Numbered from the stretch's first letter, positions 34,456 to 44,485 are shown. The stretch: 64,000 bases of DNA from Scytonema hofmannii PCC 7110 (GCF_000346485.2 NZ_KQ976354.1:3529747-3593746); one strand, 5' to 3'. The notes: generated from the sequence alone by a model not told the origin. Made by a program: numbers and translations.

Positions 34456-35061
34456 ATGGATCTAGGAGATTGCTACCGTTTATTAGGTCTCAGGTCGGGA
34501 GCCTCGTTTTCCGACATTAAATTGTCATACCGTCGTTTGGCGCAGCAGTATCATCCTGATATCAACCCAGATGACAAAAAAGCGAAAGAAAAGTTTATTG
34601 CCGTAACTGAGGCATATAAACTACTGTTGCAGGTGGTTCCCCCGGAAAATACATTCCGCCAAGGAACTCAGTCACAAACAGTTGAACGTCAGGAAACTTC
34701 CCCGCGCCCGGAACCTCCAAAGAAGGAAAAACCAAAACCAAAACCGCCTAATGTTGTGGAAATAGAAAGGCGGCTAAAGTGGCGTACTTACGAGCAATTG
34801 CAACAGTTCTTGAAGCAAAAGCGCTTTCCGCAAGCAACTGCCTTGGCGGAAGCATTGGCACAGCGTCTCCCAGATGATGCGGAAGTACGTCAATGGCAGG
34901 CTATTGCATATCAACTTTGGGGGCGATCGCTCATAGCAGACAACCAGCCCTTAAAAGCTAGAATTTATCTTAAAAAAGCTCTGAAGACCGATCCCAATAA
35001 CAAAACTTTGGGGATTGAGGTGCAGCGAGATTTTGAGCGTTTAGAGCAGAAGATTTTTTAA
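34456..35061 (+). CDS. J-domain protein with C-terminal TPR-like helices
   Basis: 201 aa. J domain at 1-66 with YHPDINPDD (HPD motif), a Pro/Lys-rich linker (PRPEPPKKEKPKPKPP), and helices with LKARIYLKKALKTDPNNKTL like TPRs. It lacks the zinc and substrate domains of DnaJ, so it is a specialised DnaK co-chaperone. Single gene. Confidence 0.88.
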   Translation: MDLGDCYRLLGLRSGASFSDIKLSYRRLAQQYHPDINPDDKKAKEKFIAVTEAYKLLLQVVPPENTFRQGTQSQTVERQETSPRPEPPKKEKPKPKPPNVVEIERRLKWRTYEQLQQFLKQKRFPQATALAEALAQRLPDDAEVRQWQAIAYQLWGRSLIADNQPLKARIYLKKALKTDPNNKTLGIEVQRDFERLEQKIF

Positions 35062-35130
35062 GCCCTGCACTCAAGAAAGGTATCAACGCATACTGTTAAG
35101 AAGTACGTCGGTTTTGCTGTTGCAAAATGT

Positions 35131-36195
35131 TTAAGTTCTAAGGTCAAGTACAGTTTGGGAATGAGCATTATTCCATTTCTCGACAAGCTCTATAACTGTA
35201 TGCCTATCAACTGGTGAACGTTGCTTTTCAATTCTTCGGACTCGACCTACTAATTCGGGTGGATACGCTTCATAGGAATTTGGGTTACGCTCTACAGCTT
35301 GCACGTGGTACTTTGAGGTGTGAGTAAAGGCGTTTTTCCCAACCACTGGTCTGAGTTCATCTGGTTGGTAGTTGGTTACTAGCTGTACGGCATGGGCTAA
35401 TTTAGGAATTTGTTCTAGGGGAAAGCGTTTTTCTCCTCTCTTTTGGTGAAGAATAACGGCCAGTTGAAGTAAATCTGTGATACCCGTTCTTTCTCCAATT
35501 CCTAAAATAGATGTATCTACAACAGAAGCTCCAGCATCAATAGCTACAAGTGCATTTGCTACTGCTAAACCAAAGTCATTGTGTAAATGCACCTCAAGCT
35601 CGCAATCAAAAGTGTTGACAAATCGCGATACCAATGACTGACAAGTAGATGGTTCCAAAATCCCGACTGTATCAGCTAAACTTATACGTTCTGCGCCTGC
35701 TATCAGCGCTATCTCAGTTACCCATTCAATATCATCCCAAACTGTTCGAGAGGCATCTTCAATCGTAAAACGTACTTTTAAATCTAATTTTTTTGCCTCT
35801 GCGATCGCAGCTTGTATTTTCTGGCTAATATATTCTTTGTTACGGTTAACAAATTTGGTTTCCGTTGCTAAATGATTAACTGAAGCCCAAATTCCTACCC
35901 AATCAGCTTTGGCTCGTTTAGCTGCTTGTATTTCTTCAACGTTTGCTCTCGCATGCATTAAGATTTGTGTAGAACGGGCTGCTTGAGCGACTTCCAAACA
36001 AATCTGTTCATCTTCTGGTGAAATCCCTGGATGACCTACTTCCACACAGTCTATTTGAAATTCTTCCAAAAGATGAAGAATTTTGATTTTATCTTGACTG
36101 CTAAAACGAACTCCTGCTTGTTGTTCGCCTTCGCGCAAAGTTGCATCCAAAATTTGGGGACTAGACTTATTACCGCAATCAGTTTTGTTTGACAT
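35131..36195 (-). CDS. Homocitrate synthase / isopropylmalate synthase family enzyme
   Basis: 354 aa from the ATG at 36193-36195 (MSNKTDC); a TTG lies 29 codons upstream. The DRE-TIM barrel has the signature DATLREGEQQAGV, VHLHNDFGLAVANA and GIGERTGITDL, with acetyl-CoA lyase motifs and conserved metal His residues. Short length and the lack of an allosteric LeuA domain favour homocitrate synthase (NifV-like) over isopropylmalate synthase. No other nif genes are adjacent, so a role in the FeMo cofactor is uncertain. Confidence 0.8.
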   Translation of the reverse strand: MSNKTDCGNKSSPQILDATLREGEQQAGVRFSSQDKIKILHLLEEFQIDCVEVGHPGISPEDEQICLEVAQAARSTQILMHARANVEEIQAAKRAKADWVGIWASVNHLATETKFVNRNKEYISQKIQAAIAEAKKLDLKVRFTIEDASRTVWDDIEWVTEIALIAGAERISLADTVGILEPSTCQSLVSRFVNTFDCELEVHLHNDFGLAVANALVAIDAGASVVDTSILGIGERTGITDLLQLAVILHQKRGEKRFPLEQIPKLAHAVQLVTNYQPDELRPVVGKNAFTHTSKYHVQAVERNPNSYEAYPPELVGRVRRIEKQRSPVDRHTVIELVEKWNNAHSQTVLDLRT

Positions 36196-36385
36196 GAGTT
36201 GCTTTTTTACATTGTTACACAAATAGCGGAAACATTCTCTGTAAAGGTTAACAAATGTTCGCGTGGCAAAACTATCATTCAATGACTTTTAAAGATAAAA
36301 TCTTTATTAAGATTTGCTATCTGTATCGGATACAATGTTGCTATTTCTGTAGGGATATCATGGAGGAGCGAGGCTAAAGAAAAAT

Positions 36386-36601
36386 ATGTCATCTCTAATT
36401 ATTCTAATCGCTGCAATAATTGTAGCTTTGTTAGTTTTCAGGGCGTTGTTCGGTGTATTTAAAATAGCGATTAGTACTGCGATCGCCGTCTTTCTCATTG
36501 TTGTTATCTTGAATGTTTTTGGCGTTAGTCCTGAAGCCCTGCTCCAAGAAGTAACAAAATTACCAGAAACTTTACAGAAACTGTTAAGGGGGGGTTCGTG
36601 A
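36386..36601 (+). CDS. Small membrane protein, 71 aa
   Basis: Two hydrophobic stretches (about 3-22 and 25-48) followed by a short amphipathic tail (ALLQEVTKLPETLQKLL). GGAGG lies about 20 bases upstream. No function recognised. Confidence 0.65.
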   Translation: MSSLIILIAAIIVALLVFRALFGVFKIAISTAIAVFLIVVILNVFGVSPEALLQEVTKLPETLQKLLRGGS

Positions 36602-36622
36602 AAGTTTTATAGTCAACACGGT

Positions 36623-39142
36623 TTATTGAAGAGGAATAAATTGGAGTTGTCCGGTACTGGGATGAGACTTGACTGTAACTAATTGTTGAATGTTTTGTTC
36701 TTTGCGATCGCCGTTATAGAGAAAAGAAATTTCTCCTGTAGCACCTCTTGCTGTAAAATTAGGGTCTGCCATTATCTGTTCTAAATTCACGCGATTCGCA
36801 AATGAAAGCTTTTCAGTTGCAGCCACAAACACGCGAGTGGCATCATAAGATAATGCTGTACGCCAATTGACTGGTTCCCCCCATAGCTTAATGGCGGCTT
36901 GTGTATATTGTCGGTTGGGACTGCTCAAGTGATGCCAAGGTATCCCTACCACCATTCCCTCTACATTATTGCCAGCACCTTCTAAAATATTAGGCATCAA
37001 AAGACTATCTCCACCCACAATAGGGTAACGTAACCGATTGGCACGAATTAAGCGAAACACAGTCTCAGAAATAAGACCATCATTATTGGGGAGCATAACA
37101 AGTATGTCAGCACCATGTGCTTGAACTTCACTCATAGCTTGAGTTGAATTAAAGTTTGGTGTTGATAAATCAAACTCTTTCACAACTGTCCCGCCACCTG
37201 CAGTAAAGCTTCTTTCTAATGTGTCTCGCATAGAAAGACTGTAGTTGCTTGTTTCATTAAAAAAGACGGCGGCTTTCCGTTTCTTAGCGTTTGTAAGCAT
37301 ATAGCTTGCTAAGTTTTGAGCAATATCCCTGTCAGTGTATGCTATTCTACGAAAATAACAATGCGATTGCCGACACACAGTTGATAAATCTTTTGAGGTA
37401 GCAGTGGAAGAAATCAATGGTAACTTGTGCTTTTGATAAATACCGACAGCGCTGATAGTGGTATCGCTGGTAAAATGACCTACAACACCTAAAACATCAA
37501 GTTTCTTTACTAAAGCTTCTGCTATTTTCTTGGCTTGGTAAGGGTTATTGTTGTCAGTGGCAATAAGAATTTTAACTTTGTGATTTGTCTTGGGATTTTT
37601 ATTAAATTCATCTTGAGCTTGAGCCACTCCCCGTAACATTTCTTTACTGACGTTGATACTATCGTTATTGTTTGTCATTGGAACAACAACAGCAAAAGTA
37701 TAACTTTTCGGCGCTTGTTGAAAAATGCGAGCATTATTTAAGTAGATTAAAGTTTCGGGATCGGGGTTCTTTTTCCATGACTTCTCTAGCAAACCGATAG
37801 CAGCTTCATACCTTCCTGCTGCAAATGCTTTAACCCCTTCTTCTTTTTCCAGATTTATGCTTTGAGTAATAATAATTTGTTCTCCGCAACTTATGTTGTC
37901 ATCGGTTGGGAATTTACTAAAGATACTCTTTGAACACCCATCCACTCGATTGACAAAAGATAAAGCGATTCCTCCAACCAAAACAGCAGCAAATACGGAT
38001 GTAGCTGTTAACAGCTTTTTTATTGAAATTTTTTTCTGAGTTTTATTAATAGTCTGATGATGGATTTCTCCCAATTTGGAGTCAACTAAAGTATCAACAA
38101 GATTCAAATTAAGACTGCGAGAGAAACTTTGAGCCTGACCGTTATTTTCATAATAAGTAGATTGAACGTATGTTGGCTCAGATAAAACTTTTTTTAAACT
38201 TTCTGTTGACTGATATCTAATGTTGATTTCGCCTCTTTCTTCCAAATGAAGCTCATAAATTGTTTGTATTTCTCTTAATTTTTGTAAAATTTTTTTTGTA
38301 TCTTGTGGACGTTTTATGGGCAACGGTTCCATCAAATCATCGATAAAATTTGCTAACAATTCAGAAATCTCTACCCGATCTCGCCAAACTTTTCTTTCCC
38401 TATCTTTAGGATCGGGAGAAAGCTCATAAGGTTCTTTACCTGTCAGCAAATAGACAAATGTACGACCTAAAGCAAAAAAATCTGATTGAGGAACAGCTTG
38501 ACCTTGACATTGTTCTGGATCTGTGTACCCTTGGGAAGAAATTGTTGTGACTTCTTCTTGAGCTAAAGCTTCAGAGTAAGTATCTGTTAGTTCTCTAACT
38601 GCGCCAAAGTCTATCAGCACAAGTTCTCCATCAGATCTCAACATAATATTGGATGGTTTAATATCTCTATGAAACAGTCTTTTTTCATGAACTGTATCTA
38701 CGATATTTACCAACTTAAACAACCACTCAACTGCTAATTCTTCCTGAATAGGACGGTTGTCTCTTTGTTGTAAATACTCTTGTAAATTTAATCCCTCGAT
38801 TTTCTCCATCACGAAGCAAGGGAATAAAGTTAAGCTGTCTTTTACTTTGAATTGAAAGTAGCTATATCCTTTAGGAATGCCAGGATGGTTGATAGACTGT
38901 AAAACTTTTGCTTCTTTCTCAAATAACTCTACCAATTTGTTCTGTGGCTGTTCCAGAACTTTGAGGATTTTAACTCTTCCTTTTTCTAAAACTTCATAGA
39001 CTGCTGTATACGGTCGTTTTTCCAGAACTTCAACGACTCTATAGCGACCCTCTAAAAGCAATTCTGAACCACAGGTAAAGCAAAACAGCCTACCATCAGG
39101 GTTATAAGGATTTCTACATCTGGGATTGATACAATAAGTCAT
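36623..39142 (-). CDS. Ser/Thr protein kinase with extracytoplasmic solute-binding sensor
   Basis: 839 aa. N-terminal zinc ribbon (CINPRC…CFTCG), Hanks-type kinase (about 34-280) with HRDIKPSNIM and LIDFGAV, β3 Lys in VKILKV; the Gly-rich loop is degenerate (EKRPYTAV). One TM helix near 375-395 is followed by a periplasmic type I binding-protein domain (YTFAVVVPMTNNND…GVAQAQDEFN; VVGHFTSDTT; LPLISSTATSKD), like branched-chain amino acid receptors. A ligand-sensing receptor kinase. A TnpB element ends 22 bases upstream of its start. Confidence 0.9.
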   Translation of the reverse strand: MTYCINPRCRNPYNPDGRLFCFTCGSELLLEGRYRVVEVLEKRPYTAVYEVLEKGRVKILKVLEQPQNKLVELFEKEAKVLQSINHPGIPKGYSYFQFKVKDSLTLFPCFVMEKIEGLNLQEYLQQRDNRPIQEELAVEWLFKLVNIVDTVHEKRLFHRDIKPSNIMLRSDGELVLIDFGAVRELTDTYSEALAQEEVTTISSQGYTDPEQCQGQAVPQSDFFALGRTFVYLLTGKEPYELSPDPKDRERKVWRDRVEISELLANFIDDLMEPLPIKRPQDTKKILQKLREIQTIYELHLEERGEINIRYQSTESLKKVLSEPTYVQSTYYENNGQAQSFSRSLNLNLVDTLVDSKLGEIHHQTINKTQKKISIKKLLTATSVFAAVLVGGIALSFVNRVDGCSKSIFSKFPTDDNISCGEQIIITQSINLEKEEGVKAFAAGRYEAAIGLLEKSWKKNPDPETLIYLNNARIFQQAPKSYTFAVVVPMTNNNDSINVSKEMLRGVAQAQDEFNKNPKTNHKVKILIATDNNNPYQAKKIAEALVKKLDVLGVVGHFTSDTTISAVGIYQKHKLPLISSTATSKDLSTVCRQSHCYFRRIAYTDRDIAQNLASYMLTNAKKRKAAVFFNETSNYSLSMRDTLERSFTAGGGTVVKEFDLSTPNFNSTQAMSEVQAHGADILVMLPNNDGLISETVFRLIRANRLRYPIVGGDSLLMPNILEGAGNNVEGMVVGIPWHHLSSPNRQYTQAAIKLWGEPVNWRTALSYDATRVFVAATEKLSFANRVNLEQIMADPNFTARGATGEISFLYNGDRKEQNIQQLVTVKSHPSTGQLQFIPLQ

Positions 39143-39143
39143 A

Positions 39144-39185
39144 CACTCGTAAACGACCCCACTCCTAGAAGGAGGGGGCTTTTAG
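39144..39185 (-). ncRNA. Candidate 3' end of the TnpB guide RNA (omega/reRNA)
   Basis: The hairpin overlapping the tnpB stop codon is followed by TCGTTTACGAGTG and then the kinase ATG. In TnpB systems the guide RNA overlaps the gene's 3' end and its guide is the flank beyond the element, which here would be the start of the kinase gene. The precise end is inferred. Confidence 0.35.
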
Positions 39186-40340
39186 TAGCCCTGAAGAGTC
39201 TGTACTGAGGGTACAATACAAACCATTCGAGCCTCCAGGCTGGTTTACAGACAGCCCCAAAGCTGCAATCATCCGCGATCCATTCAAGTCCGCATCACCT
39301 GACCAATTGCAATCGGGATTGATGCACTTGAACTTCTTATCAGATCGCTGTCCAATGTGCAAACAGTAGTGGCAAGTTTGCGAGGTATAGGCAGGTGGAA
39401 CGGTGATAACTTCAACACCATCCCTCAATCCTTTATACTCCAAGAACATCCGCAACTGGTAGAAAGCCCATGAGTTGCTCCTACGACGCTCTGTTTTGTT
39501 GCGAGGTTTTTGGTTGGTACGTTCGCGGATACCTGTTAAATCCTCAATTGCCACAAATGCTTGTGTATGCTTGGCTTGTTGGATGATTGTTTTGCTAATT
39601 TTATGGTTAACCCATGTTTGAAACCGTCTCTCTCGCCCCGATAGCCGTGCCAAGATTTGCCGACAACGACGCCGACTCGACCTTGTGCGTGTGGAAGCTT
39701 TTTTCTGGAGAGACGCTCTGACCTTTGAATACTTGTCTCTGGTTTTTGTTAACTTTTCACCACTCCATGTGTCACCGTCGCTGGTCACTGCGATATCGCG
39801 ACGCCCAAAATCAACACCAATCACTGTTTTAGTGGTTTGTGGATCGGGAACCTCATCTTTTAATTGGATGTGGATATAGTATTGCCCATCTCGGTGTTTA
39901 CATAATTGAGCAGAAGTCGGTTTTCTACCTTTGAGCTTACCCCGTTGATAGTTTCCCGCGTCAATTTTGATATGTTCCCGACCTTGAGTAGTGGTTAAAC
40001 TAACTGTCCAATCTTTTTCTCTAAATGCGAAAATCCGGGCATCATAATCAACCGAAGTAGGCTTAAATAGCTTGACGGGCTTCCCTTTTTTCTTCGCCGT
40101 CAAGCGATTAGCCCCTACTCTAGCGCAAGCCCTAACCGCCAAATTAGCGGACATTCCAAATTTAGCCCGCAGGTCTTCATAAACTATGTTTTGAATAGTA
40201 GCCTTGCTGGTTATCTGCGGTTTAACAACTTCGTTGGTGTAGTTGCAAGCATCTGCAAATGCATGGAGCACCCCTTCAAATTTCATCACTTGATTGGGGG
40301 TGGGTTGTAGCTTGCAAACTAGCGTTAGAACTTGTTCCAT
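39165..40340 (-). CDS. tnpB: RNA-guided endonuclease TnpB (OrfB family)
   Basis: 391 aa. RuvC residues are present: Asp in GVDFGRRDIA, Glu in VAIEDLTGI, Asp in SGDADLNGS; zinc finger CHYC…CINPDC. N-terminal helix-turn-helix and an Arg-rich middle (RTRSSRRRCRQ). Full length and apparently intact, so the nuclease may be active. It would use a guide RNA from its own 3' end to cut empty donor sites. No transposase partner nearby; mobilised in trans if at all. Confidence 0.93.
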   Translation of the reverse strand: MEQVLTLVCKLQPTPNQVMKFEGVLHAFADACNYTNEVVKPQITSKATIQNIVYEDLRAKFGMSANLAVRACARVGANRLTAKKKGKPVKLFKPTSVDYDARIFAFREKDWTVSLTTTQGREHIKIDAGNYQRGKLKGRKPTSAQLCKHRDGQYYIHIQLKDEVPDPQTTKTVIGVDFGRRDIAVTSDGDTWSGEKLTKTRDKYSKVRASLQKKASTRTRSSRRRCRQILARLSGRERRFQTWVNHKISKTIIQQAKHTQAFVAIEDLTGIRERTNQKPRNKTERRRSNSWAFYQLRMFLEYKGLRDGVEVITVPPAYTSQTCHYCLHIGQRSDKKFKCINPDCNWSGDADLNGSRMIAALGLSVNQPGGSNGLYCTLSTDSSGLLKAPSF

Positions 40341-40568
40341 GAGTTCGACCCTCTCACATATGACTACTATTATAGACTACAAGTCCTCATCACGTGTTCC
40401 AAAAAAACTTGACAGCGATTGAAATCGCCTGCGCCTTACCCCCATGCATGAATGCAGGGGCTTCCACGGCGCGAAGACTTCGGTGAAGATGAATGGTAGT
40501 TAACGTGTTTGTACCCATATACCACTACCATCATTTTCCCTTATAACCTTTTTCTTTGAAAATTTCTT

Positions 40569-40603
40569 ACCCCCTACTCCCCACCCCCTACTCCCCACTC
40601 CCT
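40569..40603. repeat. STRR, CCCCCTACTCC units
   Basis: Four CCCTACT/CCCCACC heptamers. Confidence 0.7.
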
Positions 40604-41101
40604 TTTTCAAGACAGGTTGGCAAGAAAAAACACAACTATATAACGAAATGTAACATCTCTAGAATTCGGTTCGTAGTTGCGCTAAGCGCGAAGACAGCGC
40701 AACGACAAACCAGTAATGATTATTTGCGCTGACTGACTTTTACTCATATAACAATCCTATTTGATTTGTGACAATTCACAGCGGTCAGATCCCCGACTTG
40801 TCAAAGAAGTCGGTGAGCTAAATTTTTCACGAATGATTTAGGATTGCTATATTATTTTAAGACTTAAAATAAATCATATAAAATAAAGGTGCTTTTAAGA
40901 CTTGTAAAAATTTATAAATTCTTAGTAAAAACTGAGTAGTTTTCCAGAAGCTTTACTTATTAAGCGAAAATTCAATATGTTTTAATTAAATCAATCACTA
41001 TTAAGAACAAATCCATTAAAATGGCTGAAATATCTTAAAAAATAAACGATAATATTTGTCAGAATTTCTCTTAAAGAAATTTTTTACTAGTATTGAAAGC
41101 G
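40604..41101. other. AT-rich intergenic region before the GGDEF-EAL gene
   Basis: No gene. Holds a degenerate GATCCCCGACTT…AAGTCGG palindrome at about 40790-40815 and a hairpin-rich GCGCTAAGCGCGAAGACAGCGC stretch near 40680-40702. It probably contains the downstream gene's promoter, but I cannot point to it. Confidence 0.4.
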
Positions 41102-43084
41102 ATGGAACGACCTCAAGGACAAACAGTTACTTTAGACCACGTTGTGATTACAGAGGAGCTATCTCGACGATTGCCTCGTTCACCAAACTTACAATCAGAA
41201 AATCAAGCGATGCATACGTTGGCACGGCAGATGGTGAATCAGTCAGAAACGATGCTCAAAAGCCTGGTTGAAATAGCACTCTCCTTATGTCAGGCAGGAA
41301 CCGCAGGCGTCAGCTTGCTTGACGTAACGCCTAGTGGTGAGGAAGTCTTTCGCTGGGATGTGTTAGCTGGAACCTTGGAACAGTACGTTGGCGGAACCAC
41401 ACCCCGTAACTTTAGCCCCTGTGGCACTTGCCTCGATCGCGGCAAACCACAGCTTTATTCCCATCCCGAAAGGTATTTTACCTATTTCCAAGCAACAAAA
41501 ACTCCCTTCGTTGAAGGGTTAGTTTTACCCCTCATCGCTGATAACCATGCCCTCGGCACTATTTGGATCGTGTCTCATGATGAGCAGCGACACTTTGACC
41601 CAGAAGATGTACGGGTAATGACAAGCTTAGCAGACTTTACCGCTGCTGCCTTACTGTTAAATCAACGACAGACTAAGGAATTGTTGGCGAAGAATGCCCA
41701 ACTAGAGGCTGAGGTTGTCGAGCGCCAACGAGCAGAAACGCAATTGCTCCATATTGCTTTTCATGATGGATTGACAGGACTGCCGAACCGAAACTTATTC
41801 ATGAAGCGGTTGGCACAGACACTCGAACGTGCCGAAGAGCATGAGGATTTATTTGCCGTCCTTTTTCTGGATTTAGATCGCTTCAAGGTTGTTAACGATA
41901 GTCTGGGACACACCATTGGAGATCGATTGCTAATTGCGATCGCAGGCCGACTCCAAACCTGTCTGCGGTCTGGAGATCTATTGGCGCGTCTCGGAGGAGA
42001 TGAGTTTGCCATCCTCATAGAGGAGATGAAGTCTATCAACGATGCCATCCATCTTGCCGAGCGACTCCAACAGGAGTTAACACTACCTTTCCATATTCAT
42101 GGATACGAAGTGTTTACCACTTTAAGCATTGGCATTGTCTTCAGTACTGTAGGATACGAGCAACCAGAGAATCTTTTGCGCGACGCTGATATTGCAATGT
42201 ACCGTGCCAAAGCTTTAGGTAAAGCGCGTTACAAGATATTTGACACAGCCATGTACACTGAAAGTAGAAAGCTGTTGCAGTTAGAAACAGACCTGCGGCG
42301 TGCTGTTGAGCGTCAGGAATTTCGGATTCATTACCAACCAATTGTTTTGTTGTCAACCAACAAAATTATTGGGTTCGAGGCCCTCCTACGCTGGCAGCAC
42401 CCAGAACGGGGTCTGGTTTTGCCAACGGAGTTTATTTCAGTGACGGAAGAAACTGGACTGCTCGTACCTATTGGTTATTGGGTACTTCGAGAGGCTTGCC
42501 GCCAGGTGTATTTATGGCAGCAGCAATTTCAGGACAACAGTTTGACAATCAGCGTCAATCTTTCTAGCAAACAATTTTCACAACCCAATCTCAACGAACA
42601 TATATATCAAATTTTACAAGAAACTCACTTAGCTCCACGAAGTTTAAAGCTGGAGATTACTGAAAGTATGATGATGGAAAACACTGTTAGAGCAACAGCA
42701 ATGCTTTGGCAACTGAAAGAATTAGGTATTGAATTACATATGGATGATTTTGGGACTGGCTATTCATCCCTAAGTTATCTGCACCGCTTTCCAGTGAGTG
42801 TTTTAAAAATCGATCGCTCCTTCATTCATAGTAGCGAGAAGTCAGAAATTGTGCGGGCGATCGTTACACTAGCTCATAATTTAGGCATGGATGTCATAGC
42901 AGAAGGTATAGAAACGTTGGAGCAAAAGGAAAAACTTAGAGCACTGGAATGCAAATACGGGCAGGGGTATTTCTTCTCCGAGCCACAAGAAGCATCAGCA
43001 GTCGAAGCCTTGATTGCTCAACGAGTACAGAAGGCGGCTTATCGCAAACTCATGCCTAGTCACAAGTTTGTCAACAAAAATTGA
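41102..43084 (+). CDS. GAF-GGDEF-EAL cyclic-di-GMP protein
   Basis: 660 aa from the ATG at 41102. GAF domain (about 40-190; SPCGTCLDRGKPQLYSHPER is a typical phytochrome-like/redox GAF), coiled linker, GGDEF domain with intact RLGGDEFAIL and DLDRFKVVNDSLGH, then EAL with GFEALLRWQHP, MDDFGTGYSSLSYL and AEGIETLEQ. Both catalytic sites look complete, so it may synthesise and degrade c-di-GMP under GAF control. No membrane segments. Confidence 0.94.
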   Translation: MERPQGQTVTLDHVVITEELSRRLPRSPNLQSENQAMHTLARQMVNQSETMLKSLVEIALSLCQAGTAGVSLLDVTPSGEEVFRWDVLAGTLEQYVGGTTPRNFSPCGTCLDRGKPQLYSHPERYFTYFQATKTPFVEGLVLPLIADNHALGTIWIVSHDEQRHFDPEDVRVMTSLADFTAAALLLNQRQTKELLAKNAQLEAEVVERQRAETQLLHIAFHDGLTGLPNRNLFMKRLAQTLERAEEHEDLFAVLFLDLDRFKVVNDSLGHTIGDRLLIAIAGRLQTCLRSGDLLARLGGDEFAILIEEMKSINDAIHLAERLQQELTLPFHIHGYEVFTTLSIGIVFSTVGYEQPENLLRDADIAMYRAKALGKARYKIFDTAMYTESRKLLQLETDLRRAVERQEFRIHYQPIVLLSTNKIIGFEALLRWQHPERGLVLPTEFISVTEETGLLVPIGYWVLREACRQVYLWQQQFQDNSLTISVNLSSKQFSQPNLNEHIYQILQETHLAPRSLKLEITESMMMENTVRATAMLWQLKELGIELHMDDFGTGYSSLSYLHRFPVSVLKIDRSFIHSSEKSEIVRAIVTLAHNLGMDVIAEGIETLEQKEKLRALECKYGQGYFFSEPQEASAVEALIAQRVQKAAYRKLMPSHKFVNKN

Positions 43085-43314
43085 CAAAGAAAACATTCCC
43101 TAAGATAGATGCGTTAATCTAAATTCAGATCTAGCATAGAATCAGTAAATAACCAACACTCATTGGAGATGAGTTTTTCGGTTCGATGCACCAAAACTGT
43201 GTAGTTCGCTACTGGTGAGGTGACAGTTGATTGCAGATGCCGATAGAAAATTTTCTATCTTTGTCTGAAAACAGCCCAAATTGCTGGGCTTATAACTGGT
43301 GAACCATAAATATT

Positions 43315-44406
43315 ATGAAAATCGCACAAATCGCCCCCTTGTGGGAACAAGTTCCGCCTACCACCTATGGAGGCACTGAGCTAGTTGTGAGTCGTTTGAC
43401 TGATGAATTAGTATGTAGAGGTCACGATGTCACGTTGTTTGCTTCAGGCGATTCCAAAACCCTAGCTCGTTTAGAAGCGGGTAGTCCCCATGCATTGCGC
43501 TTGGATACAAGCATAAAAGAACCCGTAATGTATGATATTCTACACGCTAGCCAAGCTTACGAACATGCAGCTGAATTCGATATTATCCACTCCCATATAG
43601 GAGTTTGGTCATTGCCTTGGGCTAGTACGGTGTCAACACCAACAGTACATACCCTGCATGGTATCTTTACTCGTGACAACAGCAAAGTATTTAGGCGTTA
43701 CCATACGCAACCATACATCAGCATTAGTGACGCCCAGCGTCTGTTAAACATAAATTACGTTGGCACAGTTTACAACGGTATTAACGTCTCTGCGTTTCCA
43801 TTTTTTGCCAAACCCCAAGAACCATCTTATCTGGCATTTTTAGGCCGCTTCTCGCCAGAAAAAGGACCGCAACACGCCATTAATATTGCTAAGCAAACAG
43901 GCTGGCACTTGAAAATGGCTGGGAAAGTGGATGCTGTAGACAAGAAGTTTTTTGAAGAAGAAATTGCTCCCCACATAGATGGTAAGCAAATCGAATTTTT
44001 GGGTGAGGTTAATCACACACAAAAAGCTGAACTTTTAGGAAATGCAGCGGTGACTCTATTCCCCATTACCTGGTGTGAACCTTTTGGGTTGGTGATGGCT
44101 GAATCTATGGCAACTGGTACACCAGTCATTGCAATGAATATGGGATCTGTATCTGAAGTCATTGTCAATGAAAAGACAGGTTTTGTCTGCCAAAGCTACG
44201 AAGAAATGGCGGCGATGATACCAAAAGCTTTGGAGATCGATCGCCAAAAGTGCCGAGAACACGTGGAGAACAAATTTAGTGTTACCCAAATGGTTGATGG
44301 CTATGAGGCAATTTATGAAAAAATCGTTGGGGAACGCAACTTTAGAAGTTGGTTCAATTCTGCTTTGAGAAATTCGTTGGAATCAATTACAGCATTTAGA
44401 CGTTAA
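43315..44406 (+). CDS. Glycosyltransferase family 4
   Basis: 363 aa GT-B enzyme. N-terminal Gly-rich acceptor region (APLWEQVPPTTYGGTELVVSRL), SHIGVW, the donor-site motif FLGRFSPEKGPQHAI, and the EX7E-type segment EPFGLVMAESMATGTPVIA. Probably transfers a nucleotide-sugar residue to a polysaccharide or glycolipid. Soluble. Ends before a strong terminator. Confidence 0.92.
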   Translation: MKIAQIAPLWEQVPPTTYGGTELVVSRLTDELVCRGHDVTLFASGDSKTLARLEAGSPHALRLDTSIKEPVMYDILHASQAYEHAAEFDIIHSHIGVWSLPWASTVSTPTVHTLHGIFTRDNSKVFRRYHTQPYISISDAQRLLNINYVGTVYNGINVSAFPFFAKPQEPSYLAFLGRFSPEKGPQHAINIAKQTGWHLKMAGKVDAVDKKFFEEEIAPHIDGKQIEFLGEVNHTQKAELLGNAAVTLFPITWCEPFGLVMAESMATGTPVIAMNMGSVSEVIVNEKTGFVCQSYEEMAAMIPKALEIDRQKCREHVENKFSVTQMVDGYEAIYEKIVGERNFRSWFNSALRNSLESITAFRR

Positions 44407-44429
44407 CGATATTTTGTTTGATTAATCAC

Positions 44430-44465
44430 AATGCTCCCTTGATATGGGAGCATTTGCTTTTTTTG
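44430..44465 (+). terminator. Terminator after the GT4 gene
   Basis: AATGCTCCC-TTGATAT-GGGAGCATT, then TGCTTTTTTTG. Confidence 0.85.
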
Positions 44466-44485
44466 TCTTAATGGTATAAGGCGCG

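Larger units (their letters stand above)
39143..40480 (-). mobile_element. IS200/IS605- or IS607-type tnpB-only element
   Basis: TnpB gene with hairpins at both sides: left-end CCCCTGCATTCATGCATGGGG (40440-40462 region) and right-end CCCCCTCC-TTCTA-GGAGTGGGG spanning the tnpB stop. No tnpA. Exact boundaries are not determined. The right end abuts the kinase start codon. Confidence 0.6.
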
